DNA of 64,000 nt, from assembly GCA_009760855.2 (NCBI GenBank), contig WPIO01000049.1, forward strand, positions 1,590,001 to 1,654,000, written 5' to 3'. Source of the stretch: Cristatella mucedo (Eukaryota; Bryozoa; Phylactolaemata; Cristatellidae). Below are positions 42,605 to 55,744 of this stretch, one piece after another. Position 1 is the first letter of the stretch; every line of letters starts with the position of its first letter. Under the pieces are notes generated by a model. It worked only from the letters and a program-made list of their open reading frames with translations. It was not told where the DNA came from and ran no database searches. A program made the translations under genes and the position numbers.

Positions 42605-42768
42605 AATATTGGCTGATTTAACAGCCTCATTTGTATAGCATCAGAAAAGCCTTATCGGCTTCCACCTCCGCTAGTCGTTGGCAATAAGGAACTGTCCAAT
42701 GCAGGATTCGAACCCAGGAACTCGGTCGGGGAGAGCGAGCACTTTACCTCCTGGGCTATCATGGCCCA
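42605..42768 (-). mobile_element. SINE type 2
   Basis: ggctgatttaacagcctcat, reverse B-box aggattcgaaccc, and head tttacctcctgggctatcat. It directly abuts a LINE family 2 piece. Confidence 0.82.
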
Positions 42769-43090
42769 CCGCAGCGACAGAAGCTTTAGCTCTGGAGGTC
42801 CTAGACTGTGGAACTCACTGCCACTACTTTTACGCAACGACAACTACTCTCCTGCTGCAGACTGTAGCACATTCTTTGCAGCCGTCCTGAGCTGCTACTT
42901 CCATGCTACTCACTACCTCAACTGGTCTCCTGACTCTGCTGTGCTTCCCACTTTCTCTTTTGTTTCGTGAGATGAAGTCTGGTGGCTACCGAATGCGTAT
43001 CGAAAGTTCCTTAGGCTGTGAGGCCTAGGCGCTTTACAAAACTCCTGTGTAACATCCAAGTAGTCTTTGTGGAGTTACAGACAGAGAATA
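42769..43090 (+). mobile_element. LINE family 2 fragment
   Basis: SSGGPRLWNSLPLLLRNDNY, SPAADCSTFFAAVLSCYFHA and WSPDSAVLPTF. Confidence 0.85.
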
Positions 43091-43364
43091 ATTACTCTGC
43101 GTCCCGGCTGCTCCGCTAGGCTCGCCGGCGACGAGGCAGCAGTGCCTGGTCTATTGAGACGATACACAACTGGGAAACGGGTTTGGCCATTTTTTGGTGA
43201 CGAGCCCATAGACTAGTAATCCTTTGGCGAGATAGATCTCCATAGGGTCGTCTGCAGCAGTAGCAGGCAGGTCGGCCTGCGGTGCCTCGGACGTCCGACC
43301 GACCTGATGACCGGCTCACCAGCCGACCTAGCAGCTGCTGCCGATCCGCCTCACAGGGCGATGC

Positions 43365-44695
<1,331 letters not shown>

Positions 44696-44699
44696 TCAG

Positions 44700-46466
44700 G
44701 CCCGTCGAAATGACCCGTGCGAGTCCTTCGGACCCTAATCCCACTGTCCTGCTCCTACATTGCATTGATTTGCTGCTGCCTTGCATAACTAACATCATTA
44801 ATATGTCATTAGCCTCAGGTCATGTCCCAGCACCTTTCAAAAAGCAGTATTCAGGTCACTTCACAAAAAAGCGACACTAGACCAAGAGAACTTGAGCAAC
44901 TACCGCCCAGTTTCCTTTATACCATTCCTATAAAAGACACTGGAACGGGTCATGGCAGACCAGCTGAACTCATATATTGAAACTTCAAACCTTACTAGTA
45001 AGTTCCAGTCTGGCTTTAGAGCTAATCACTCCACAGAATCAGCATTGCTTAGGGTGTACAACGACCTACTTAGAAATGGAGACATGGGTAGAGTATCTAT
45101 GCTTGTTTTGCTCGATCTTTCGGCAGCTTTTGATGCTATCGATCACAAAGTTCTTCTAGAGCGGCTCTCATCTCGCCAGAGCATCACCCGTACTGCTCTG
45201 CAATGGTTCAGGTCCCATCTCAGTGGGAGACTCCAGAGTATTGATGTAAATGGACAAAGGTCATCCGAGGCACCTCTGAAATATGGGGTGCCTCAGGGCT
45301 CCGTGCTAGGTCCGGTTCTTTTCACGGTTTATACTTTCCTTCTTGCTGTTGTGATTGCCAAGACCAATCTAGGCCTTCACTTCTATGCGGATGACAACTC
45401 AGTTGTACCTCTGCTTTGATCCCTCCCAGCATTCGTGCACCTCAAATCCTTACAACTCCCTTGATGCATGTATTGATGACATCCGCACATGGATGACAGC
45501 AAATTTTCTCAAATTAAATGATAAGACTGGCTTACTTGTTATAAAAAAACCAAGTGTGATAAAGAAATTGGAAAGGCTAACCCTCAAAATTGGCTCTGCC
45601 AGCATATCTCCTGCTGAATCCGCACGAAATCTAGGTGTCATGTTCCCAAGTGACCTCTCGTTAGACGACCACATTAGCTTCACAGTCAAGTCTGCCGTCT
45701 TACAGCTACATAACATTGATGAAATTTGGCATTGTTTAGATAAGGATACCTCATCTAAGTTGGTCCATGCATTTGTGACATCCCGTCTTGACTTTTGTAA
45801 CTCACTGCTTGCTGGCCTACCGACACGTGCAATCAGGCACTTACAGCTGGTGCAAAATCTGCTGCTAGGCTCGTCTGTCATCAGCGTCGCAGTTGCCACA
45901 TCACACCACTTCTCGCCGACGTGCACTGGCTCCCAGTCAAGCAACGGACCAATTTCAAGGTTTGTCGCTCACTTTTAGGTCACTTCATTCTTTGGCTCCA
46001 GCCCATTTCTCAGATCTACTCCCCCACCAGGCCAAACATCGTACCACCTGCTTTTCGGAATCCAGCAGTTTACCAATACCTCGTTCAAACCTCAAACCCT
46101 CTGGAGACCGTGCATCTAGTTCGTATGCTCCCAAAGCCTGGAGCCCACTTCCGACTTTCGTCATAACATTTCCTGACTTGACCAAATTCAAAAAGGTTTT
46201 TAAAAACACCTACTTCAGACAGCACTTAGTGGGTTCCCGTGATTCGTCCTTTATGTCCTTATGTGTGCTGACACTGTGCATGCTGCCACTAACCACATTT
46301 GCATGCTGACCCTGTGCATTTCACCCCTAACTTTGTTATTCATGTTGTTTATCAAGCATGATTACCACTCACCATTCAGTCGCGTTTCCTTTGCAGCAAA
46401 TGCAAAGCACCTAGAACCAGATTTGAGTTCTCTGAGGGCGCTCCATCAAGTGTATTATTATTGTTA
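44700..46466 (+). mobile_element. LINE family 1, long copy: reverse transcriptase to 3' tail
   Basis: The frame from 44952 reads MADQLNSYIETSNLTSKFQS, GFRANHSTESALL, LLDLSAAFDAIDHKVLL, APLKYGVPQGSVLGPVLF and HFYADD, i.e. RT motifs of the L2/CR1 type. At the YADD motif an extra A shifts the frame; the ORF resumes as DIRTWMTANFLKLN and continues to the ORF2 end. The 3' UTR and hairpin end at 46466. The endonuclease part is missing (5' truncation). The copy is non-functional as it stands. Confidence 0.95.
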
Positions 46467-47430
46467 ACGAACTACGAGCTTGACAGCTAAATCTTGGTTA
46501 AGAACCAGAGCTTGACTGCTGAATTTGCACTTGAAGCCGCTTTTGAAATAGCAGCGATAGACCGAGGCTTATGAGCAGCGTGATGTATGCCCATGTATGC
46601 GAGATTATTGTATGACTGGCTATTATATAGAGCACGGGCCGGCCCGAAGTCGCTTTCTCGGAGAAACGGTCTGCCGACCGGTGAGTCAGATCGCCGAGCT
46701 GGAGCTGCTGTAGGCAGTAAACGAGCCTGCTGGAAGTCGCGCGACGTATCTGCTGTAATGCCCCGACATTATGAACTTCGAGCGTGTCAGCTGAGCCTTG
46801 ATTGAGAGCTAAATGCTTTACCGCTGAGTTGGGATGCTTATGAGATGGCCGCGATAATCTGAGGATTATGAGCAGCATTACGTATGATTGCTTTTATTGA
46901 TTATTGATCATGTTAGCGATTATTGCGACTTATGACCTGGCTGCTATATAAGGCTTGTGCCTTACCACAGTCGCTGTCTTAGAATAGTCCGCCGGTCGGT
47001 GACTCAAGCGCTGAGGGTGTGCTGCTGTAAGCCTGTTTTCGGGTCAGCAGGAAGTCACCCGGTTGTATCAGCTGGATAATACAGGCTGTTGTGCTTTTAC
47101 TAATACAGTGTTGTTGCTAGTGATGCGTGGGGACCATTGAGTGCTGTGCTATATCGTCGGCGCATTGCTAGCTTCAGGTCTTTTCCCATTGCACGCGTTG
47201 TGCAGCTACCCGAATTAGTGAGGGTTGCCCGGTCATAACACTGCCGTAATATACAGGCTATTGTTTGTTCTTTTTCCGATACGGTGATTTTGTTAAACCC
47301 CCATGCAGAATACCGAGCGCCGTGTCGTTTATATTGGTGTGTTGCAAGCTCCAGGACTCAGCGAGTTGCAAGCGCTGTGAGGCTACCCGAACTAGTGAGG
47401 TTCTCGTGGTCATAACGCCGGTTTAGGGAA
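46467..47430. repeat. Two sets of diverged direct repeats (about 303-bp and about 175-bp units)
   Basis: 46470-46772 and 46773-47080 share gaactacgagcttgacagct-like starts, atgagcagcgt.atgta, a TATATA-containing segment and ccgaccggtgagtca-like words. 47077-47250 and 47251-47430 share tacaggct.ttg and tacccgaa.tagtgagg...ggtcataac. They may be worn tandem LTRs or a satellite. Confidence 0.55.
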
Positions 47431-48037
47431 AAACAGCCACGTGGAAAAATACCGGCAGTTGAAGGAATCACATTAATTTTCAAAGTCTGCGTGGCAGTAA
47501 TGGTTTCGAAACAGTTTATAAGATCGCATGAATGGTACTGCAAGTGTCAGAGCTTCGCCCAAAGTTCGCTAGTTGACACGTAGGGAAGAAGCTATCGAGA
47601 TTGTTCCAATTGCGGGGATAGACTTGCTATAATAGCTCCTTCTAGGTAAGTACTAGCCAAGTGCAGAAAAGGCTGCACTTTCATTCGCTGATATCAGAAG
47701 TGACATTTTTTATACGATGTGGTTATGCAGATGTTGTGTGACAAGTGTCTCCAGCGGCGGCTGTTCTAGTTGGAGTCTCACGGAGACAGAGCTGGCGCAC
47801 GTTCGCGGTAAACGAGACCCTACTTTATTACTCACATCGGGCACATATATGGAAGCCCAATCAATCGCAGCTAACGACACGAAATATAATCTGCATTAGT
47901 GGCCCGACGCTACGCTGCTTCAATGCCTTAACTATTAGCCGAAGGGGAGGCGTGTGCATTAGTGTCAGGCGCTTCGCTAATTACAGCCTCAGGCGCACAC
48001 CACACAGACCGTAAAAATGAAGGCGATTTGTGTAGGA

Positions 48038-48223
48038 CAGCGGTTATCAACCTGTGGGTCGCGACTCCTTTGGGGGTCGAACGACCCTTTCACAGGGGTT
48101 GCCTTAGACCATCGAAAAACACGCATTTCCACATTTTGCGAACAATATATTTATGGTTAGTGATCGCCACAACACGGGGTACTGTATTAAAGGGTCGCAG
48201 CATTAGGAAGGTTGAGAACCACT
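48038..48223. mobile_element. Compact hAT-type non-autonomous element (MITE)
   Basis: The ends cagcggttatcaacctgtgg and aaggttgagaaccacta are inverted repeats. The body (gggtcgaacgaccctttcac, aggggttgcc.tagaccatcg, gtactgtattaaagggtcgc) closely recalls the URR1/Charlie-like hAT elements I know from mammals. A clear 8-bp target duplication is not visible. Confidence 0.75.
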
Positions 48224-49320
48224 ATTGTAGTGGTTCAGGGTGGTATTCGGTCCGCACACCCGAAATCCTAACCTTCACTCAGTGGCAGTGAGAGGATTTG
48301 GCAATTTATCCCACTTTTCCTCGCATTTCACAAGGCTTAAAGGCGATAGAACGCAACGGTTAGTGGTTAGCAAGCGATAACGCTTCGTGGTTAGCAAGCG
48401 AGCGCTCGCGAACCAAGTCATGCTTCTGCTCAGATCCCAGGCCGGATGCAGGATTACGGTCGCAACTTCCGGTCTCTTAGGGGCCGCTGCAGGCGATTCG
48501 TGCTGTGCATGCGGTCGGACCCCGGCTGGTGGTATCACGTTGAGCTGTGTATCGCTAGTGGCCTGTTGAGTGCGGACAACGTACGGAGAACTGTCAGGAA
48601 GCAATCAGTATTCATCTAAGCAAGCGCTTAAAGCTGAAGGGAATTCGTTTGTATTTACTAGCCGGTAAGCCGTGTATTGTTTGTAAGTGTCCCGTTACGG
48701 CCAAGCGCGAGTTATCGCTGTAGCGGTACATAAACACCGGACACGTTGTTTTCCTGAAAGAACGAGCATACGATGATCGCAGCCGACCCAGCCCATCTCA
48801 TCGCTAAATAGCAGTTTGATGTGAAATTCAACTAAAAGCCACCCGCTGCAAATATTAATCGGTTTACTTGGGAAGGCTTCGACTTGGCTTACTTGTTCAG
48901 CCAAAGGTCCTCCCAACAGTATTCACCTACTTTATCTAAACGCTTGCATATTTCGCGCTTCATCCGAGCTGTAGCTCATGGCCGATGTTTTTATTTACTC
49001 GGCCGCTGATCTGCATTGCTATTTTGTGTTACTGTGGAGAATAGGACTTAGTATCAATGGGATCATGTGAGCAAGGCGAATCTTGGTTTAACACAACTAA
49101 TTTTATGCTCACATCGCAGCCTATTTTATGATTAGGTTGGGGTAAGCCGTGAAATACCAGTTTGAGGTGTGTTTCACACCAAGAATCCCCCGAGTAGTTA
49201 TGTTTGTTAAGTATGTCGTGGTTATGTTTTCTGAGTTGTTTGTGAGTGGTAATGTTTGCTGAGTTTGCTGTTATACCATACGGCTTCGTGTAATTGCTTA
49301 CTCTGGATGGCCAAGACTCC
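48224..49320. other. Spacer, nothing recognised
   Basis: A small doubled word (ggttagcaagcga) occurs at 48366-48405. No gene is supported. Confidence 0.4.
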
Positions 49321-49323
49321 TGC

Positions 49324-49660
49324 TAGTCGCATTTAGTCGTATGCAGTTAATGTCATACCGTTTGCATATTAAGTACATCATTCCTTGGCGATGGTGTGTA
49401 TGCGTGTTGTGATAGTCGCGTTTAGTCGTATGCAGTTAATGTCGCACCGTTTGCATATTTAAGTACATCATTCCTTGGTGATGGTGTGTATGCGTGTTGT
49501 GATAGTCGCGTTTAGTCGTATGCAGTTAATGTTGCACTGTGCTAGTCGCGTATGGTCGTATGCAGTGCTTGTCGCATTTAGTCGTATGCAGTTAATGTCG
49601 CACCGTTTGCATATTTAAGTGCATCATTCCTTGGCTATGCGTATGCGTGCATGTATGTTG
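49324..49660. repeat. Minisatellite, about 90-bp unit
   Basis: The unit starts agtcgc.tttagtcgtatgca and contains caccgtttgcatatttaagt and catcattccttgg. Full units start at 49324, 49414 and 49571, with truncated ones at 49504 and 49544. Confidence 0.9.
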
Positions 49661-49974
49661 TGAAACACAGCCTATTTGTTACCAGGGTAAGACATTGGTA
49701 CCCCGGTTAGTACGTGGCCGGTCATTGTAGTTGGACCCGATCACCTGTCAAGCTTGTTCATCAGTCAGCTTTGTGCCAAAAACAAAGTAATTAATGGTAT
49801 TTGTATGGTTCAAGAAAGCATCCGTTCGATAATAACTAGCTTTTATATTCGGACTCACAATGAAGCACAACGGTAGCCCGTAGCTACTAAGCCGTTATGG
49901 TTGTACTTTCTGGCTTTGAAGATCGAGTTGAATGTAGTCTAGTAGTCTTTCTGTTCCAAGCACTACATGCTAAT

Positions 49975-50790
49975 TGTAATAATAATAGGATGTTTATGTA
50001 GCACTCTGTGAGGACTGCTTCTGTGTCTCGAAAATGTACATATGCTGGAAAGAAACCGTGTCAGCTGGTTAATGATAACATGCAGAGTGTTAAAATGCAA
50101 AAGCACACGAAGGACAATTTAACCCAGCAAATGCTGTGAAGAAAATGGTGCATTTTTAGCTTCTGTTTAGATGTCGAGTCAGGAGATATCTAAACACGCC
50201 AATCGGGAGTGAGTTCCTTGGGAGCGTAACAACTAAAGGCAGTATCTCCAGTGGATTTGAGTTTGGTTCGAGACATGGCTAAATGACTTGAGTCGGAAGA
50301 GTGGGTGGTACGATGCCTAGCCTGATTGGGAAGTAGTTCTTATTGGTAGCCTGGAACAAGGCAATGAAGGGACCTATAAGTGAAGGACAAAACCTTGATG
50401 TGCTGCTTGATGGGAAGCCAATGTAGGTGAGTAGCAGTGATGTACTATAGCAACTGCTACATTCAGAAACACATGCCTAGCTGCCTAGTTTTACCAACTA
50501 TAACCGCCTTGTTTTACTGGCAGGAAGACCTGTAAGCTGTCAGTTAAAGAAGTCCGGACAGGATGTCTAAAATGCATAGACTAACTTAGAAATAGTATCC
50601 CTGTTTAAACAGACCCGAATTTATGCAATGTTATGTAGCTGCAATTTGGTAGACTTGACTGTGCAGTGGATACGGTCGTCTAGTGAGAGGTCACTTTAGA
50701 GCAGGATACCAAGATTTCGTGCAGATGTTACAGGAGATATGCTGGTCGATTTTATTTTGATGTATAGGTTTTTCAAGCATCCAGGTAACA
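49975..50790 (-). mobile_element. Old, strongly diverged LINE family 1 relative
   Basis: It follows the same order as the other copies (acatgcagagtgtt, agcacacgaaggacaatt, ggagtgagttccttgggagc, gggtggtacgatgcctagcc), but with many differences and no open frame. Confidence 0.75.
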
Positions 50791-51064
50791 CTTGGTTTGC
50801 CCATAACTAGTAAGTTGGCTTTCATCGTCATTAAAAAATTGCAAGCTTTCATTCTCAAGCAAAAGGGTACGTGAGAGTAGACATAAACTAGTTCTGTGCC
50901 GATGATCTTGACATCGAGGTTGCTGGGAAAGAAAAATTCAAGCCGATCCTCAAAGTGGTCACTGCTCTATCGTTGCCGTGACAATGATAGCTTCTAGCCA
51001 GCAGACATTTAGGTGCTGGTGGTAGAATTCGAATGATCACTATATAGGTAAGACGACTCGTGCC

Positions 51065-54000
51065 TAGATCGTTAATAATAATACTAATATTAATTATAGA
51101 GTAATATCATGCTTGATAAACAACATGAAATACTGACAGAGATACATTACATTACATTACAATAACATGGTTAGGGTAACATGCACAGGGTCAGCATGCA
51201 AGTGTAAGCATGCACAGTGTCAGCACACATAAGGACATAAAGGACGAATCACAGGAACCCATTAAATGCTGTCCGAAATAGGTGTTTTTAAGTTTATTTG
51301 AATATGGTCAAGTCAGTGGGTGTTGTGACGTAAGTCGGGAGTGAGTTCCAGGCTTTGGGAGCATACGAACTAGATGCACGGTCTCCAAAGGAGTTTAGGT
51401 TTGAACGAGGTGTTGGTAAACTTGGATTCCGAAAAGCAGGTGGTACGATGCTTGGCCTGGTGGGGGAGTAGATCTGAGAAATGGGCTGGAGCCAAAGAAT
51501 GAAGTGACCTAAAAGTGAGTGACAAACCTTGAAGTTGGTCCGTTTCTTGACTGGGAGCCAGTGCACGTCGGCGAGAAGTGGTGTGATGTGGCAACTGCGA
51601 CGCTGATGACAGACAAGCCTAGCAGCAGATTTTGCACCAGCTGTACTGCGACGCTGATGACAGATAAGCCTAGCAGCAGATTTTGCACCAGCTGTAAGTG
51701 CCTGATTGCACGTGTCGGTAGGCCAGCAATCAGTGAGTTACAGAAGTCAAGACGGGATGTCACAAATGCATGGACCAACTTAGATGTGGTATCCTTATCT
51801 AAACAAGCCCGAATTTTAGCAATGTTACATAGCTGAAAGTAGGCAGACTTGACGGTGGAGCTGATGTGGTCGTCTAACGAGAGGTCACTTTGGAACATGA
51901 CACCTAGATTTCGTGCGGATTCAGCAGGAGATATGCTGGCAGAGCCAATTTTGAGGGTTAGCCTTTCCAATTTCTTTATCACACTTGGTTTTTTCATAAC
52001 TAGTAAGCCAGTCTTATCATCATTTAATTTGAGAAAATTTGCTGCCATCCATGTGCGGATGTCATCAATACATGCATCAAGGGAGTTGTAAGAATTTGAG
52101 GTGCACGAATGCTGGGAGGGATCAAAGCAGAGGTACAACTGAGTTGTCATCCGCATAGAAGTGAAGGCCTAGATTGGTCTTGGCAATCACAACAGCAAGA
52201 AGGAAAGTATAAACCGTGAAAAGAACCGGACCTAGCACGGAACCCTGAGGCACCCCATATTTCAGAGGTGCCTCGGATGACCTTTGTCCATTTACATCAA
52301 TACTCTGGAGTCTCCCACTGAGATGGGACCTGAACCATTGCAGAGCAGTACGGGTGATGCTCTGGCGAGATGAGAGCCACTCTAGAAGAACTTTGTGATC
52401 GATAGCATCAAAAGCTGCCGAAAGATCGAGCAAAACAAGCATAGATACTCTACCCATGTCTCCATTTCTAAGTAGGTCGTTGTACACCCTAAGCAATGCT
52501 GATTCTGTGGAGTGATTAGCTCTAAAGCCAGACTGGAACTTACTAGTAAGGTTTGAAGTTTCAATATATGAGTTCAGCTGGTCCGCCACGACCCGTTCCA
52601 GTGTCTTTGATAGGAATGGTAGAAGGGATACTGGGCGGTAGTTGCTCAATTTCTCTTGGTCTAGTGTCGCTTTCTTGAGAAGTGGCCTGACTACAGCTTT
52701 TTTTGAAAGGTGCTGGTACATCACCTGAGGCTAATAACATATTGATGATGTTAGTTATGCATGGCAGCAGCAGATCAATGCAATGTAGGAGCAGGACAGT
52801 GGGAATAGGGTCCAAAGGACTTGTTTTCTTCTTTGATTATGATATGAACTTTAGGACGATATCACTAGTGACCCCTAAAATGTAGACATTGAGGTGCAGC
52901 CAGGAATCGGGGGACAACATTCTAGGGGTGATGCTGTCATCGCAGGGATGAACTCCCCAATCTTGTCTATCTTCTGGATGAAGAATCGAGAGGAGCGATC
53001 GGATAGATCATCACAAGGATCATCAGGTAAGGAGCTAATCTGGGAGCAGTTGAGGAGATGGTGGATCGTTGACATCAGCATTTTTGGATGGTACATCTGT
53101 GATTCAAAAATGTTTTTTTTTTATAGAAGCTAGACTTGGCCTTTGCTGGGATCGATTTGTACGACCTACAGTAGTCCTCATATGCCTGTCGATGGACAGT
53201 CAGTCCTGATCTTTTGTATGCTTTTTCAAGCTTGCGCTTAGTAGACCTAGCTAGTGTAATGTCTGTGGTAAACCATAGGCCTTCTGAGCGAGGGCGCACA
53301 GTGCGCTTAGTCTGAGGTGCAAACTTGTTGAGTGTGTCAGCTAGTGCCGTGTTGTAGCTATCTACCAATGATGACAGATCGGAGGGAGGACTGAGCAGCA
53401 GAGGCGACGCAGATATTCTCGAACGGACAGCATCGATGTCCAAGGGTCTTGAGGTTTCGCGATTCGCAGGTGATTTTAGTGGAGGAGATGGACACACACT
53501 GTAGATTGAATGAGATCTGCATGTAGTCAGATAAGCAGGAATTGGTAATAATTGGTGACGGCAAAGTGCAGTTGTATGAGAAAATCCGGTCGAGTGTGTG
53601 ACCCTTGATCTGAGTAGGGCCATACTTATCAGGCACAAGAGACATTGAGTCAGTCACTGCACGAAATTCAGAGCTGAAGGCGTCAGATAAGTTATCAAAG
53701 TGTAACGTTGAAATCACCCATAACGAGGAATGATCGATTTCTTGCACGCAGAATCGAAATGAGATCGGAGAAATCTGAGATAAAGGAGGATTTGGTACCT
53801 GGTGGGCGATAGACTACTGCCATTATCGGTAGCTTGTTTTCTCGTGAGACCAAGACAATCGTTTCAAAAGACTGCTTCGAGGGTACTGCAAATGGCTTGA
53901 AGTTTAATTTTGAGCGCATAACAGCAACACCACCGCCAGTTTTGATTGATCTTGGGGTGTGAAAGAATGAGAATCCAGTTAGGGTAGCGTCTTTAATTAT

Positions 54001-54120
54001 CGGGCAGTTGATCAATTTTAGCCAAGTTTCAGTTAGGGCGAGCAGGTCGATACCATTTTCAGAAATAAGGTCGCCTATTACCAGGGGTTTATTGCACATT
54101 GAGGATTCCAAAGGCAAGCA
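51065..54120 (-). mobile_element. LINE family 1, longest copy: endonuclease, RT and 3' tail
   Basis: Read on the minus strand: an APE-type endonuclease with LLALTETWL, GGGVAVMRSKL, VVYRPPG and MGDFN, then LDRIF and CLSDYMQISFNL, where the catalytic SDH His is replaced by Tyr. A linker and an RT follow, with KLSNYRPVSLLPFLSKTLER, FRANHSTESALL, DLSAAFDAIDHK, GVPQGSVLGP and HFYADD. The same one-base insertion at YADD is present as in the copy at 44.7-46.5 kb. Frameshifts interrupt the endonuclease region. A 51-bp tandem duplication lies at 51596-51697. The 5' end lies near 54120-54480. Confidence 0.95.
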
Positions 54121-54849
54121 TTAAGTAGGACCGATGGAGTTATAACAGGCCTGACGACCACTAAGTTAGAGAGATTCACAGTGATGCATGTGGGGGGAGC
54201 GTGCTGAGCGGTTCGAGACAATGCTAGGAATACCAAGCGAGCGGGTACTCAGCTCGCAGTTCCTGCCCAACGAGCGGCATCTGAGCTGGAGGTTCCGGTC
54301 TCCTGACGGCGGCTCTGGGGCGATTTTCTTTTGTTTCTGCATAGTTCACGAATCTTAGCAACAGCATTAATATCTAGGAATACATTTGATCTACGATGAC
54401 GAAGCGATAACAACTGCTAGCGATCATAACTAACATGCAGGTTACTAGCCGCCGGCGTAGCTAAGGCAGCCGCCGTCATGGGAGACCCAGAAGCCCGAAG
54501 CGATAAGCATTTAGATATCAATAGGCGCGTAATTTCTTACGGGCTACAGTCAAATAACAATCAGAATAACTTTAAACAGGTCTTAGCTGTATCGTTTCCG
54601 TATATGATGTTCGCAAGAACTTCGGTTTTCGGAAGAATTCTGCAACGAACACGAACGCACATGAGAGCGCTCTATGTCGGGAGGCGAGAATGTTAGCGTT
54701 GTCATGGCTAACTTCGACCAGCTTAACAGTCGAAATGTGCACACGAAAGTAAGCTCTTATGTGCATGTGGGACGGCTTTTCGCCCCAGCTGGACAGGCGA
54801 CTGACCATGCATGAAATGTGTGTCTGTCCACCATCGAATTGTCGTTCTT
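54121..54849. other. GC-richer stretch upstream of the long LINE
   Basis: It may contain the 5' UTR of the element. An open frame at 54478-54696 matches nothing I know. Confidence 0.35.
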
Positions 54850-55135
54850 TGCCACTGAAAGCAACGACAACTACTCTCCTACTGCCGACTATGGCACATC
54901 TTTTTCAGCGGTCCTGAGCTGCTACTTCTATGCTACTCACTACCTCATCTGCTCTCCTGACTCTGCTATGCTTCCCACTTTCTCTTTGTTGCGTGAGACA
55001 AAGTCTGTTGGGTACCGAATGTGTACCGAAAGCCGCTTAGGCTGTGAGTGTGCTATCCAAAACTCTTCTGCGTAACACCCACATTGTCTTTATGACTTTG
55101 TGGAGTTACAGACGGAGATACATTATCATTACGTT
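54850..55135 (+). mobile_element. LINE family 2 fragment
   Basis: NDNYSPTADYGTSFSAVLSC, CSPDSAMLPTFSLLRETKSV. It ends about 90 bp before gene B. Confidence 0.85.
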
Positions 55136-55221
55136 AAAGCAATGCTGTGTTTTGTTCTCATGCTTTGCAGTGCCAAGCCACCTCTCGTCCTGCGTCTGGT
55201 TCTCGGTGCTAGAGGCTAGTG

Positions 55222-55284
55222 ATGGCTAGATCAAAGGAGCTTTACACTGCCTTCGTAGGCAACCTCTCCTGCAATGTTACACGC
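55222..55284 (+). CDS. RRM gene B exon 1
   Basis: The 21 codons read MARSKELYTAFVGNLSCNVT plus R, with a gtaagc donor in phase 0. The length and the position of the RNP2-like AFVGNL equal those of gene A exon 1. Confidence 0.82.
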
Positions 55285-55711
55285 GTAAGCCAGCTCGCAT
55301 GCGTCGATGCACTTCGATCGCGCTCGCCCTGCCGAGATGTCATCTGTCATTGATCTTTACTTTTGGCAGGCGCATCTACTGGAAGTATTTGAACCGTACG
55401 ACAGTTTCCATTCAGTGTACATCCGAGTGCCGGAACCTTCGGCAGGACGCACCTTTGGGTGAGCTCTGACGTGGCTTCAGGCACTCACCTTTAGATGGCA
55501 TGTAATAAATCTGTCGATGGGATACTAGTGTGTGGAGATGAGAGACATGCAGTCCTCTGTACTGGCTGAGTTTTGAGGTCGGTGCTACTCACCAGCTGCA
55601 AAAATCAGTACTCCAAATTCCACTTCTTATATTCATGTAGACATTTTAGCACGGACCATAGTAATGACTTTAAAGTACTGTTGTTTTCAATTCTGATGGT
55701 GGCAGCATGAC

Positions 55712-55744
<33 letters not shown>

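Noticed and set aside
49324-49660. CRISPR-like array
   Set aside because: The repeats are contiguous and variable without unique spacers, in a eukaryotic genome; it is a minisatellite.
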